Source: Streptomyces sp. Y2F8-2
GTDB taxonomy: Bacteria; Actinomycetota; Actinomycetes; Streptomycetales; Streptomycetaceae
Direction of reading: 5' to 3'
Assembly (NCBI RefSeq): GCF_014905555.1
Contig: NZ_BNGS01000010.1
Span: 301,494-365,493, forward strand
DNA: 64,000 bases
The notes under the pieces are model-generated. The model did no database searches. It saw nothing but the letters and a program-made list of their open reading frames with translations, and had not been told where the DNA came from. Both the position numbers and the translations under genes were made by a program. Below, one piece after another: positions 8,853 through 16,826 of this stretch (within the stretch, counting starts at the first letter, position 1; each line of letters begins with the position of its first letter).

Positions 8853-10691
8853 TCAGGCGCGGCTGGGGGTCCGTACTCCGCGTTCCGCCAAGCCGTGCGC
8901 GCACGGGCGCGGTGCCCGGGGCGTGCGGCGCAGGACGCGGGGGAGGGCCAGGTTCACGAAGCCCTCGGCCTGCATGACCGCGAAGCCGATGCGCGGCAGG
9001 TCGCGGGTGGAGGCGTACACCATGAAGCGCGGCTCCCAGCGCGGCTGGAACTTGGCGTTGAACTTGTACAGGGACTCGATCTGGAACCAACGGGAGAGGA
9101 AGACCAGCAGCCCCCGCCACGCCCGCAGCACGGGCCCCGCACCGATCTTCTCGCCGCGGGCCAGCGCCGAGCGGAACATCGCGAAGTTCAGCGAGACGTG
9201 CTCGATGCCGAACTTCGGGGCGGCCTGGAGCGCGGCCACGATCAGCAGTTCGTTCATGCCCGGGTCGGCCGAGCGGTCGCGGCGCATCAGGTCCAGGGAG
9301 GCCCCGTCCGTGCCCCAGGGGACGAAGTGCAGGACGGCCTTGAGGTCGCCGTAAGGTCCCGCCTCGGCGTCGGCCTTGTGGGCCGTCGCGATCAGGCAGT
9401 CACCGTCGGCCGGGTCCCCGACACGGCCGAGCGCCATGGAGAAGCCGCGCTCGGTGTCCGTACCGCGCCAGTCCTCGGCCGCCCGTCGTATGCGCTCCAA
9501 CTCGCCCTCGCCGAGGTCACGGATGCGCCGTACCCGGGTTTCGTAACCGGCGCGCTCGATGCGCTTCACCATCTGGCGCACGTTGCGCATCGCGCGCCCG
9601 GAGAGGGAGAAATCCTTGACGTCCACCACCGCCTCGTCACCCAGTTCGAGGGCGTCCAGGCCGGTCTCGCGGGTCCACACCTCGCCGCCCGTCTCCGAGC
9701 AGCCCACGACCGCGGGCGTCCAGGAGTGCACCCTGGCCTCGTCCATGAACCGCTCGATGGCGCCCGGCCACGCCTCCACGTCGCCGATCGGGTCGCCGCT
9801 CGCCAGCATCACGCCCGACACGACGCGGTACGTCACCGCCGCCTTGCCGCTCGGTGAGAAGACGACCGCCTTGTCGCGACGGAGTGCGAAGTGGCCGAGG
9901 GAGTCACGACTGCCGTGCTTGTCCAGCAGGGCGCGCAGCCGTTCCTCGTCCTCCTCGGTGAGCTGGGCGGCCGGGTGTTCGGGCCGGAACGCCAGGTAGA
10001 TCGTGGTGATCGCGGTGATCAGACCGAGCGCGCCGAGCGAGAAGCCCACCGTCCAGGAGGTGTTGCCGGTGTAGTCGACCGGGCCCTCGAAGCCGAACAG
10101 GCCGTACAGGACGTGCTCGAGGCGGTCGGACAGGCTCGGGTCGCCGACCATGCGGTGCGCGTGGACGCTGACGATGACCAGGCCCAGACCCACGGAACCG
10201 GCGCCCATGAGGATGAAGTTGGCCAGTGCGCGCCAGCGGCTGCGCGGGTCGGGCAGGGCCGCGAACTCGCTTCGGTGGCGCAGCAGCGGCACCAGCAGGG
10301 CCACCGCGATGAGCACGCCGATGAGCGAGTGGCGGTAGACGTACTCCGACACGGCGCCCGCCGGAAGGAGCAGTACCGCGGCGCGCCACGCCCGGCGCTT
10401 GCGCCGGCGCAGCCCGTGGGCCAGGAGCAGCAACAGGACGCCCGCGCTCAGGGACAGGGCCGCGGCGAAGGGCCCGAACGAGCCGGGCAGCACCTCGGCC
10501 ATGCGGTGCATACGGCTGTGCCGGAAGCGGGGGAACACGCCACCGGCGATGTCCAGGACTCCCACGAGGGTGCAGGCCCTGGCGATCAGCGTGGGCACGG
10601 CCTCCGGACGCGGGCCGCGGAGTATGCGTCGCACCACACGTGATCGCTCCGGAACCTCACCAGACTTTTCCCCATCTATCCTGACAGACAT
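8853..10691 (-). CDS. MprF-like membrane lysyltransferase (DUF2156 domain)
   Basis: A 612-aa polytopic membrane protein whose cytosolic C-terminal half (about residues 270-580) matches the phosphatidylglycerol lysyltransferase (DUF2156) domain, with KAVVFSPSGKAAVTYRVVSG, GDPIGDVEAWPGAIERF and SLDLMRRDRSADPGMNELLI. The N-terminal half has several helices, for example FAAALSLSAGVLLLLLAHG. Family members transfer lysine or alanine from aminoacyl-tRNA to phosphatidylglycerol, altering surface charge. No lysyl-tRNA synthetase domain is fused, unlike mycobacterial LysX. The start at 10691 (MSVRIDGEKSG) is chosen over one 17 codons upstream. An ECF/SigE-like promoter lies at 10762-10790. Confidence 0.85.
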   Translation of the reverse strand: MSVRIDGEKSGEVPERSRVVRRILRGPRPEAVPTLIARACTLVGVLDIAGGVFPRFRHSRMHRMAEVLPGSFGPFAAALSLSAGVLLLLLAHGLRRRKRRAWRAAVLLLPAGAVSEYVYRHSLIGVLIAVALLVPLLRHRSEFAALPDPRSRWRALANFILMGAGSVGLGLVIVSVHAHRMVGDPSLSDRLEHVLYGLFGFEGPVDYTGNTSWTVGFSLGALGLITAITTIYLAFRPEHPAAQLTEEDEERLRALLDKHGSRDSLGHFALRRDKAVVFSPSGKAAVTYRVVSGVMLASGDPIGDVEAWPGAIERFMDEARVHSWTPAVVGCSETGGEVWTRETGLDALELGDEAVVDVKDFSLSGRAMRNVRQMVKRIERAGYETRVRRIRDLGEGELERIRRAAEDWRGTDTERGFSMALGRVGDPADGDCLIATAHKADAEAGPYGDLKAVLHFVPWGTDGASLDLMRRDRSADPGMNELLIVAALQAAPKFGIEHVSLNFAMFRSALARGEKIGAGPVLRAWRGLLVFLSRWFQIESLYKFNAKFQPRWEPRFMVYASTRDLPRIGFAVMQAEGFVNLALPRVLRRTPRAPRPCAHGLAERGVRTPSRA

Positions 10692-10761
10692 CGCATCCCG
10701 TAGTTCTGCGAGAGACCTTGAGCCCGGTGCCGATCGGGGCATCCGGCGACATTGCGCCCTC

Positions 10762-10790
10762 TAGGACGGTGTCTCGGGGAGAGAGGTTCA
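10762..10790 (-). promoter_or_regulatory. ECF/SigE-like promoter candidate for the mprF-like gene
   Basis: On the minus strand TGAACC (10790-10785) is followed after 16 bases by CGTCCTA (10768-10762). This resembles the AAC/-35 and CGTCT/-10 pattern of Streptomyces envelope-stress ECF promoters. It lies 71 bases before the mprF-like start. The sigE operon sits 34 kb away in this window. Confidence 0.45.
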
Positions 10791-10901
10791 CTCCCCATCA
10801 CAAAGCTGGTTCAAAGCCGATGGAAAGTCTGGGGCAAGGGCCGGCGAAACCGCGGGGGCGGGCCCCGCGGCCGTATGGAAAGCGCAGGCAGGAAAGAGCC
10901 C

Positions 10902-12029
10902 ATGGGTCTCACGAGCAACAAGGTGCTGGCGCTGGCGATTGTGTTCGCCGTGCTGCTGTTCGTCGGCACGGTGTGGTACTGGCCACGTCTGGCACGACGG
11001 AACTGGCGGGCCGTCAGTGGACGGGTCGGTCTGCTGTTCGCCACTCAGTTGTCGATCTTCGCGTCCCTCGGGCTGTTCGCCAACCAGACCTTCGGCTTCT
11101 ACGCCAGTTGGGCGGATCTGCTCGGCCAGGAGAACGAGCAGGGCGTGGTCCTCGCCGGTGGCACCGCGGGGTCGGGCGGCGGGCCCCTCCAGGTCATGGG
11201 CACCCAGACGGTGCCCGTGCCGGGCGGCGGGAAGCCGCAGATCGGCGGCCAGATCCAGAAGGTCGCCATAACGGGGAGTGGCTCCCACATCGCCACATCG
11301 GCACTGGTGTACCTGCCGCCCGAGTACTTCCAGCCGCAGTACCGCGCGAGGACGTTCCCGGTGACCGTCGTCCTCACGGGCTACCCGGGGACGACCGCGG
11401 CGCTCGTCAAGGGGCTGCACTACCCGCAGACGGCGCAGGACTTGGCCAAGAAGGGCAAGATGCAGCCGATGATCCTGGTGATGATGCGCCCGACCGTCGC
11501 GCCGCCGCGGGACACGGAATGCGCGGACATCCCGGGTGGACCGCAGACGGAGACGTTCTTCGGGAAGGACCTCCCCTACGCGGTCCGGTCCCACTACCGG
11601 GTGGGACCGATCCCCTACGGCTGGGGCATCATCGGCGACTCCACGGGAGGCTACTGCGCGCTGAAGATGGCGATGCACCACCCGCTCACGTACGCCGCCG
11701 GGGCGGGTCTGTCGCCGTACTACAAGGCGGCGGTCGACCCGACCACGGGCGACCTGTTCGGCGGGAAGAAGGACCTGGAGAACCGCGCCGACCTGATGTG
11801 GTGCATCAAGCACCTGAAGGCTCCCGACACTTCACTGCTCGTCACGAGCAGCAAGGCCGGCGAGAAGGACTACAAGTCCACGCTCCAGTTCATAGACGCG
11901 GTGAAGGCCAGGAAGTCGACCCGGATCTCGTCGATCATCCTCGACAGCGGCGGCCACAACTTCAACACCTGGCGGCGCGAGATCCCGGCCGCGTTGCAGT
12001 GGTTGAGCGGGCGGCTCAGCGACCGCTGA
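10902..12029 (+). CDS. Membrane-anchored esterase (esterase D/antigen 85-like alpha/beta hydrolase)
   Basis: A 375-aa protein with two N-terminal membrane helices (VLALAIVFAVLLFVGTVWYW and LLFATQLSIFASLGLFA) and an extracytoplasmic alpha/beta-hydrolase domain of the PF00756 putative esterase type. The nucleophile elbow is GDSTGGY near residue 250, and the likely catalytic histidine is in DSGGHNFNTW near residue 352. The ATG at 10902 follows AGGAAAG. It is divergent from the mprF-like gene and shares its 210-base intergenic region, so both may respond to envelope stress. Substrate is unknown; relatives act on acyl esters or glycolipids. Confidence 0.85.
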   Translation: MGLTSNKVLALAIVFAVLLFVGTVWYWPRLARRNWRAVSGRVGLLFATQLSIFASLGLFANQTFGFYASWADLLGQENEQGVVLAGGTAGSGGGPLQVMGTQTVPVPGGGKPQIGGQIQKVAITGSGSHIATSALVYLPPEYFQPQYRARTFPVTVVLTGYPGTTAALVKGLHYPQTAQDLAKKGKMQPMILVMMRPTVAPPRDTECADIPGGPQTETFFGKDLPYAVRSHYRVGPIPYGWGIIGDSTGGYCALKMAMHHPLTYAAGAGLSPYYKAAVDPTTGDLFGGKKDLENRADLMWCIKHLKAPDTSLLVTSSKAGEKDYKSTLQFIDAVKARKSTRISSIILDSGGHNFNTWRREIPAALQWLSGRLSDR

Positions 12030-12413
12030 GCGGCCGAATAGGCGGCGGCTCGGACGGGAATTCCGCGCAATCCCAAGACGGGCGGGTCGAGCTCACCTGA
12101 CTCGCTTTCGGGCGCGGGAGCCCGGGCGGGAGATCGGGATCACGGCCTCCCGATGAATGATCTTGAAAGTGGGTCCCGGCGGCCCCGGGAAGACGACTGC
12201 CGTGCCACGGGAAGGGCCTGGCAGGGCGGTCGATACCTGCCCCCGGGACCACTGGCAAGATCGTCGGCGTATCGGCGCCGAAGGGAATCGCGCGGATTCG
12301 CAAGCCGCCTGTTCCCATTCCGATGGCGGTGGGACTGTGTGAACGTTGCGGTGTGGCCGCATTTTTACCGGGCGTGGCACCATCATTCGCCTACGCGCGG
12401 TAAGTTTCTGGCC
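12030..12413. other. Intergenic region, 384 bases
   Basis: No convincing gene is seen on either strand. Its right end supplies a TAAGTT hexamer (12401-12406) seven bases before the next ATG, suggesting a leaderless promoter. The sequence from 12343 to 12400 is less GC-rich than its surroundings, consistent with a promoter. Confidence 0.5.
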
Positions 12414-13589
12414 ATGCCACGTGGACGTCACCGTCATTCCCCACCCTTGCACAGGCTGTTGCCTCCTTCGGTGATCGCAGGCGTCTCGGTCGTCTGCGCC
12501 GTGGGGCCCTGGTTGTTCACGGAGCCGCTGGTGCTCCGTGTGCTGGCCGCAGGTGCCGCGGTCACGACGATCCTGGGCTCGGTCGTCATGCGCCGCTGGG
12601 ATCTGGCCGCGGGCAAACGCGTCGCCGACCTCACGCGCGCGCGGGCGAGCGACGAATGGCGTCACGAGGAGCGTGTCGCCGAGCTGGAGACCGACCTCGA
12701 GGAGTCGCGCGAACTGCGCGCCAAACTGGAGCAGAGGCTCCGCGCCAAGCGCACGGAACTGGCCAATCTCCGCAACGAGCACGCCGCCCTGCTGCGGCGG
12801 TACGCCACAGCGGAGACGGAGCGCGCCAGCGCCCTGGAGGGCCGCCGCCGGCTGGCGATCGAGGCCGCGCCCGCTGCGCCGGAGCTGTCCGCGCCGGTCG
12901 CTGAGGCGCCCGCCACCGAGCCGGCCGGGGACGCCGGGCCGGCGCCGTCCGCGCCCCGGGCGTTCTCCCCGGAGGGACCGGCGCTCTTCGCGGCGGCCAA
13001 CGAGGCGCTGGCACGGCTTGCCCGGGGCGGTGCCGCGGGCGTGGCCGAAGAGCCTGACGCCGACGCCGGGGCGGCGAGCGGGAAGGACTCCCCGACGAAG
13101 GACGGCCCGGATGACGACGGCGGCGAGCGCGCCTCCGCCGACCCCGACGCCTCCGACGCCCAGGAGGCCCCCGAGGCCGGCACCGGGGCGGAGACCGAGG
13201 GCGAGCCGGCCGCCGAGCAGGAGCACCCGGCCGCCTCGACGGAACAGCAGCCCCAGCCCCCCGCCGCCCAGTCGGCCCACACCACCGGCCACTTCACGGT
13301 GCCGACCGCCGTGGCCGTCGTACCGTCGGCCCCGCGTCCGCGCCCGGCCGTCGAGGGCGGGTTCGACTTCTTCGGCACCAAGTCACGGCAGAGCCTGGAG
13401 TCCGTGCAGAACGAGGACCTCGCGGACGTCGTCGGCCAGGAGGCACTCGCGGTGCACAAGGCGGAGTCCGAGTCCGGCTTCAAGTCCGCGGACCCCGAGG
13501 CGCGCGCCGTCGGACAGGTCATCGACCTGACGGCGCACGACGAGACCGAGCGGATCGACGTGCAGGGGCTGCGGACCGCGGCCTCCTGA
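12414..13589 (+). CDS. Membrane protein with long coiled coil and acidic low-complexity tail
   Basis: A 391-aa protein of unknown function. Two membrane helices lie near residues 18-35 and 42-58 (VIAGVSVVCAVGPWLF, VLRVLAAGAAVTTILG). They are followed by a charged heptad-rich coiled coil at about 80-140 (HEERVAELETDLEESRELRA onward), then an Ala/Pro/Glu-rich linker, and a more conserved C-terminal block FDFFGTKSRQSLESVQNEDL near residue 320. This fits a cytoplasmic-facing scaffold or envelope-organising protein, by inference only. The ATG has no ribosome binding site but sits 7 bases after TAAGTT, so the transcript may be leaderless. Confidence 0.75.
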   Translation: MPRGRHRHSPPLHRLLPPSVIAGVSVVCAVGPWLFTEPLVLRVLAAGAAVTTILGSVVMRRWDLAAGKRVADLTRARASDEWRHEERVAELETDLEESRELRAKLEQRLRAKRTELANLRNEHAALLRRYATAETERASALEGRRRLAIEAAPAAPELSAPVAEAPATEPAGDAGPAPSAPRAFSPEGPALFAAANEALARLARGGAAGVAEEPDADAGAASGKDSPTKDGPDDDGGERASADPDASDAQEAPEAGTGAETEGEPAAEQEHPAASTEQQPQPPAAQSAHTTGHFTVPTAVAVVPSAPRPRPAVEGGFDFFGTKSRQSLESVQNEDLADVVGQEALAVHKAESESGFKSADPEARAVGQVIDLTAHDETERIDVQGLRTAAS

Positions 13590-13608
13590 ACCCGCCAGGG
13601 CGTGATGA

Positions 13609-13638
13609 GGGGCGGCGGCACACCAGTGCCGCCGCCCC
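13609..13638. terminator. Hairpin terminator between convergent genes
   Basis: A perfect 12-bp stem (13609-13620 with 13627-13638) around a 6-base loop lies 20 bases after the coiled-coil gene stop and before the end of the convergent PH-domain gene. It has no T-run but is well placed as a bidirectional terminator. Confidence 0.6.
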
Positions 13639-13695
13639 CACGTCGTCACGTGCTCACTCCTCACGTCGTCCCTCGTCACGTGGTGGCGCTGTCGC

Positions 13696-15027
13696 CTACG
13701 AGGCCATCCACCGGTCCGGCCGCGCGTCCCGCCGCCCCGTGCGCGACCGGTCCGCCTGCGCGTACAACAGCGCCGCCGCCTCCTCGGCGTCCCTGAGGCG
13801 CGCAGTGACCGTCTTGTTCGCGCCGGTGTCCAGGTGCACGTCGGCGACCCGCCACAGCCGCTGCCACGGCCCCTGCGTCAGCCGTGCGCTCTGCACCTTG
13901 GCGTGCGGGACGAGGGACAGGGTGCGCCGCAGCAGGCCACCCCGGGCGGCGAACACCGTCTCGGTGACGGCCAGTCCCTGGCCGCGCCACCACACCGGCA
14001 GGCAGCGGGCCGCGCGCCGCGGCGGCCGGGACGGGGAGGTCGGCACCGCCACCCCGGGCAGTACCCGGGCGATCACCGACTCGGCGGCCGCGCGCGGGGC
14101 GACCGGCACCAGCACCGAGTTGGACGAGCCCGCCACGTCCAGTTCGACCCGGACCCAACCGCGCCTCCGCCACAGCAGCGGCTCCACGATCCGTACGCCC
14201 TGCACGCGCCCCGGCGGCACCGTCTCGTGCGACCGGTCCAGCAGCCCGTGGTCGATACGGAGCCCGTCCGGCGACTCGCCCACCGTCCAGTCGTACGCGC
14301 GCACGAAACGCCCCGCCGACCTGGTGGCCGCGCCGCCGATCAACGGCACCCCGGCGGCCAGCACCGCCCCCATGCTGTGCGTGCCGAGCCACACCAGCGC
14401 CGGCACGACCAGGGCGCCAAGCAGCGAGCCCCAGGTGGCGCCGATGAGGAGGAGCGAGACGGCCAGGTCGCCCGGCGGCACGTGCAGCAGCCGCCGTACC
14501 GGCGCCTCGCCGACCTCGTGCGCCGTCTCGGGGGCGAAGCCGGCCGCGCGGGCGAGGAGCTCGGCCCGCAGCGCCCGCGCCTCCCCCTGGCCGAGATAGG
14601 CCAGTTCGTCCTTCTTGTGGGTGCCGACGACATCCAGCTTCAGCTTGGCGACACCCGCTAGGCGGGCCAGCATCGGCTGGCTCACGTCGACGGCCTGCAG
14701 CCGGTCCAGACGGATGTGCGCGGTACGGCGGAAGAGCAGGCCCGTGCGGATGCGCAGTTCGGTGTCGGTCACCGAGAAGTGCGTGAACCACCAGCTGAGG
14801 AAGCCGTACAGGGCGGCGGCCGGCACCAGGACCGCGAGCCCGGTGAGGAGCGCGGTCGCCGTCAGCTTCGCCAGCTGCTCCTGGGCCTGGTTCGGGTCGT
14901 GCACGGCCCAGCCGACGACCACGGCGACCGGCGCCCAGGCGCGCCGCAGCGGGGTCACCGGATGCAGCCGCCGCTCGGCACCTCGCTGCCCCTCGGGTAT
15001 GCCGGGCTGTGCCCCGCTGTCGCTCAC
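13696..15027 (-). CDS. PH domain-containing membrane protein (bPH_2/DUF304 type, large)
   Basis: A 443-aa membrane protein with repeated bacterial pleckstrin-like (DUF304/bPH_2) modules. The first module reads VTDTELRIRTGLLFRRTAHI followed by RLDRLQAVDVSQPMLARLAG, and the second includes RIDHGLLDRSHETVPPGRVQ. A third begins QGLAVTETVFAARGGLLRRT. Paired membrane helices separate the modules. This resembles the YdbT subunit of the B. subtilis YdbS-YdbT pair, known for antimicrobial resistance. The GTG start at 15027 overlaps the stop of the smaller PH gene (GTGA), so the two are co-translated partners. Confidence 0.85.
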   Translation of the reverse strand: MSDSGAQPGIPEGQRGAERRLHPVTPLRRAWAPVAVVVGWAVHDPNQAQEQLAKLTATALLTGLAVLVPAAALYGFLSWWFTHFSVTDTELRIRTGLLFRRTAHIRLDRLQAVDVSQPMLARLAGVAKLKLDVVGTHKKDELAYLGQGEARALRAELLARAAGFAPETAHEVGEAPVRRLLHVPPGDLAVSLLLIGATWGSLLGALVVPALVWLGTHSMGAVLAAGVPLIGGAATRSAGRFVRAYDWTVGESPDGLRIDHGLLDRSHETVPPGRVQGVRIVEPLLWRRRGWVRVELDVAGSSNSVLVPVAPRAAAESVIARVLPGVAVPTSPSRPPRRAARCLPVWWRGQGLAVTETVFAARGGLLRRTLSLVPHAKVQSARLTQGPWQRLWRVADVHLDTGANKTVTARLRDAEEAAALLYAQADRSRTGRRDARPDRWMAS

Positions 15028-15515
15028 AGCCCCGCCGATCGGGCCTCGCCCAGCTCGGTCAGCCGGTCCCGCAGCCGCTCCGCCTCGGCCGGATGCAGCC
15101 CCGGGATCCTGGCGTCCGTCGCGGCGGCGGCCGTGTGCAGCTGGACGCTCGCCAGCCCGAAGTGCCGTTCGACGGGACCGGAGGTCACCTCCACGAGCTG
15201 CATGCGGCCGTACGGCACCACCGTCTCCTCCCGCCACAGCACGCCCCGGCTTATCAGCAGGTCGTCGGCGCGCTCGGCGTACCGCCAGGAGCGCCAGTTG
15301 CGGCCGAGCAGCACCCAGCCCCAGGCCAGCCCGGCCAGCGGCAGCAGTGCGAACAGCGCCCACACCGGCCCGGCCAGCAGCCCCGGCAGCAGCGCCACCA
15401 CAACGGTCCCCAGCCCCAGCCACACCACCAGCAGCATCCGCCGCATCCTCAGCAGCCCCGGTGGCAGACCTGTCCAGAGGGGCTCCCCGTCCGTCTTCAC
15501 CGTCCCCGTTTCCAT
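15024..15515 (-). CDS. PH domain-containing membrane protein (bPH_2/DUF304 type, small)
   Basis: A 163-aa protein with two membrane helices (LLVVWLGLGTVVVALLPGLL and a second around WALFALLPLAGLAWGW) followed by one bPH_2 module containing LLISRGVLWREETVVPYGRM and VERHFGLASVQLHTAAA. It corresponds to the YdbS-like small partner of the downstream three-module protein. The ATG at 15515 lies 6 bases after TACGCT (15527-15522) and has no ribosome binding site, so the operon mRNA is probably leaderless. Its promoter is divergent from the nuoD-like gene, only 31 bases away. Confidence 0.85.
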   Translation of the reverse strand: METGTVKTDGEPLWTGLPPGLLRMRRMLLVVWLGLGTVVVALLPGLLAGPVWALFALLPLAGLAWGWVLLGRNWRSWRYAERADDLLISRGVLWREETVVPYGRMQLVEVTSGPVERHFGLASVQLHTAAAATDARIPGLHPAEAERLRDRLTELGEARSAGL

Positions 15516-15546
15516 GGCGCAAGCGTACGTACGAGACACTGTGTCC

Positions 15547-16698
15547 ATGACTCCTACGACGGAGACCATGGTCGGGATCGGCGGCGCCGCGGAGAGCACC
15601 GACATGGTGCTCAACATCGGGCCCCAGCACCCGTCCACGCACGGTGTGCTGCGGCTGAAGCTGGTGCTGGACGGCGAGCGGATCAGGCACGCGGAGCCGG
15701 TCATCGGCTATATGCACCGCGGTGCGGAGAAGCTGTTCGAGGCGCGCGACTACCGCCAGATCATCATGCTGGCCAACCGCCACGACTGGCTCTCCGCCTT
15801 CTCCAACGAGCTGGGCGTGGTCCTCGCCGTCGAGCGGATGCTCGGCATGGAGGTGCCCGAGCGCGCCGTCTGGATGCGCACGCTGCTCGCGGAGCTGAAC
15901 CGGGTCCTGAACCACCTGATGTTCCTCGGCTCCTATCCGCTGGAGCTGGGCGGCATCACGCCGGTGTTCTACGCGTTCCAGGAGCGCGAGGAGCTGCAGA
16001 ACGTCATGGAGGAGATCTCCGGCGGCCGCATGCACTACATGTTCAACCGGGTCGGCGGGCTCAAGGAGGACCTTCCGGCCGGATGGACCGCACGCGCGCG
16101 TACCGCCGTCCGTGACGTGCGCTCCCGAATGGACCGGTTCGACGACCTGGTGCTCGGTAACGAGATCTTCCGGGGGCGCACCCGGGGCGTGGGCGTCCTC
16201 GCGCCGGAGACCGTGCACGCGTACGGCGTCAGCGGGCCGATCGCGCGCGGGTCCGGTGTGGATTTCGACCTGCGCCGGGACGAGCCGTACCTGGCCTACG
16301 GGGAACTCCAGGACACCCTCAGGGTCGTCACCCGGCAGGAGGGCGACTGCCTGGCCCGCTTCGAGTGCCTGCTGGAGCAGACGCACAACGCGCTGGACCT
16401 GGCCGACGCGTGCCTGGACCGGCTGGCCGAGTTGCCGCCCGGGCCGGTCAACCAGCGCCTGCCCAAGGTGCTCAAAGCGCCCGAGGGCCACACCTACGCC
16501 TGGACCGAGAACCCGCTCGGCATCAACGGCTACTACCTGGTCAGCAAGGGCGACAAGACCCCGTACCGGCTCAAGCTCCGCTCGGCCTCGTACAACAACA
16601 TCCAGGCGCTGACCGAGCTGCTGCCGGGCACGCTGGTCGCGGACATGGTGGCGATCCTGGGGTCGATGTTCTTCGTGGTCGGGGACATCGACAAGTAG
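15547..16698 (+). CDS. nuoD2: Orphan NADH-quinone oxidoreductase subunit D-like protein
   Basis: A 383-aa homologue of the complex I 49-kDa subunit (NuoD/NDUFS2), which helps form the quinone site. The N-terminal hallmark NIGPQHPSTHGVLRLKL (about residues 23-39), YMHRGAEKLFE (55-65) and the GRMHYMFNRVGG block are present. No other nuo gene is nearby, so it is a stand-alone paralogue separate from a full nuo operon. The ATG at 15547 is used; an in-frame GTG at 15541 is an alternative. It converges on a MidA/NDUFAF7-type methyltransferase, whose mitochondrial relative modifies exactly this subunit at the HRG arginine (Arg58 here). Confidence 0.88.
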   Translation: MTPTTETMVGIGGAAESTDMVLNIGPQHPSTHGVLRLKLVLDGERIRHAEPVIGYMHRGAEKLFEARDYRQIIMLANRHDWLSAFSNELGVVLAVERMLGMEVPERAVWMRTLLAELNRVLNHLMFLGSYPLELGGITPVFYAFQEREELQNVMEEISGGRMHYMFNRVGGLKEDLPAGWTARARTAVRDVRSRMDRFDDLVLGNEIFRGRTRGVGVLAPETVHAYGVSGPIARGSGVDFDLRRDEPYLAYGELQDTLRVVTRQEGDCLARFECLLEQTHNALDLADACLDRLAELPPGPVNQRLPKVLKAPEGHTYAWTENPLGINGYYLVSKGDKTPYRLKLRSASYNNIQALTELLPGTLVADMVAILGSMFFVVGDIDK

Positions 16699-16705
16699 CT
16701 TCCCG

Positions 16706-16826
16706 AGCCGTTCGAGGCCGTCGAGGCCTTCCGGCCGTTCGAGGCCTCCCGGCCGCCGAGCCCCGTGGCCGTCGAGCCCTTTGAGCCTTCGTGGCCTACG
16801 AGCTTTCGTGGCCTACGAGCCTTCGA
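16706..16826. repeat. Degenerate short tandem repeats between nuoD2 and methyltransferase gene
   Basis: The spacer is built from recurring cgaggcc/cgagcc-type units about 9 bases long, ending with two near-identical 17-base units starting at 16788 and 16805 (core TTCGTGGCCTACGAG). The last copies run into the 3' end of the methyltransferase gene, encoding part of its LAGLEGS tail. Function is unknown; it could form several alternative hairpins. Confidence 0.6.

Noticed and set aside
15028..16491. N-terminal extension of the large PH-domain gene to 931 residues
   Set aside because: The extension crosses the small PH gene and runs antisense to nuoD2; the GTGA overlap at 15027 gives a better start.
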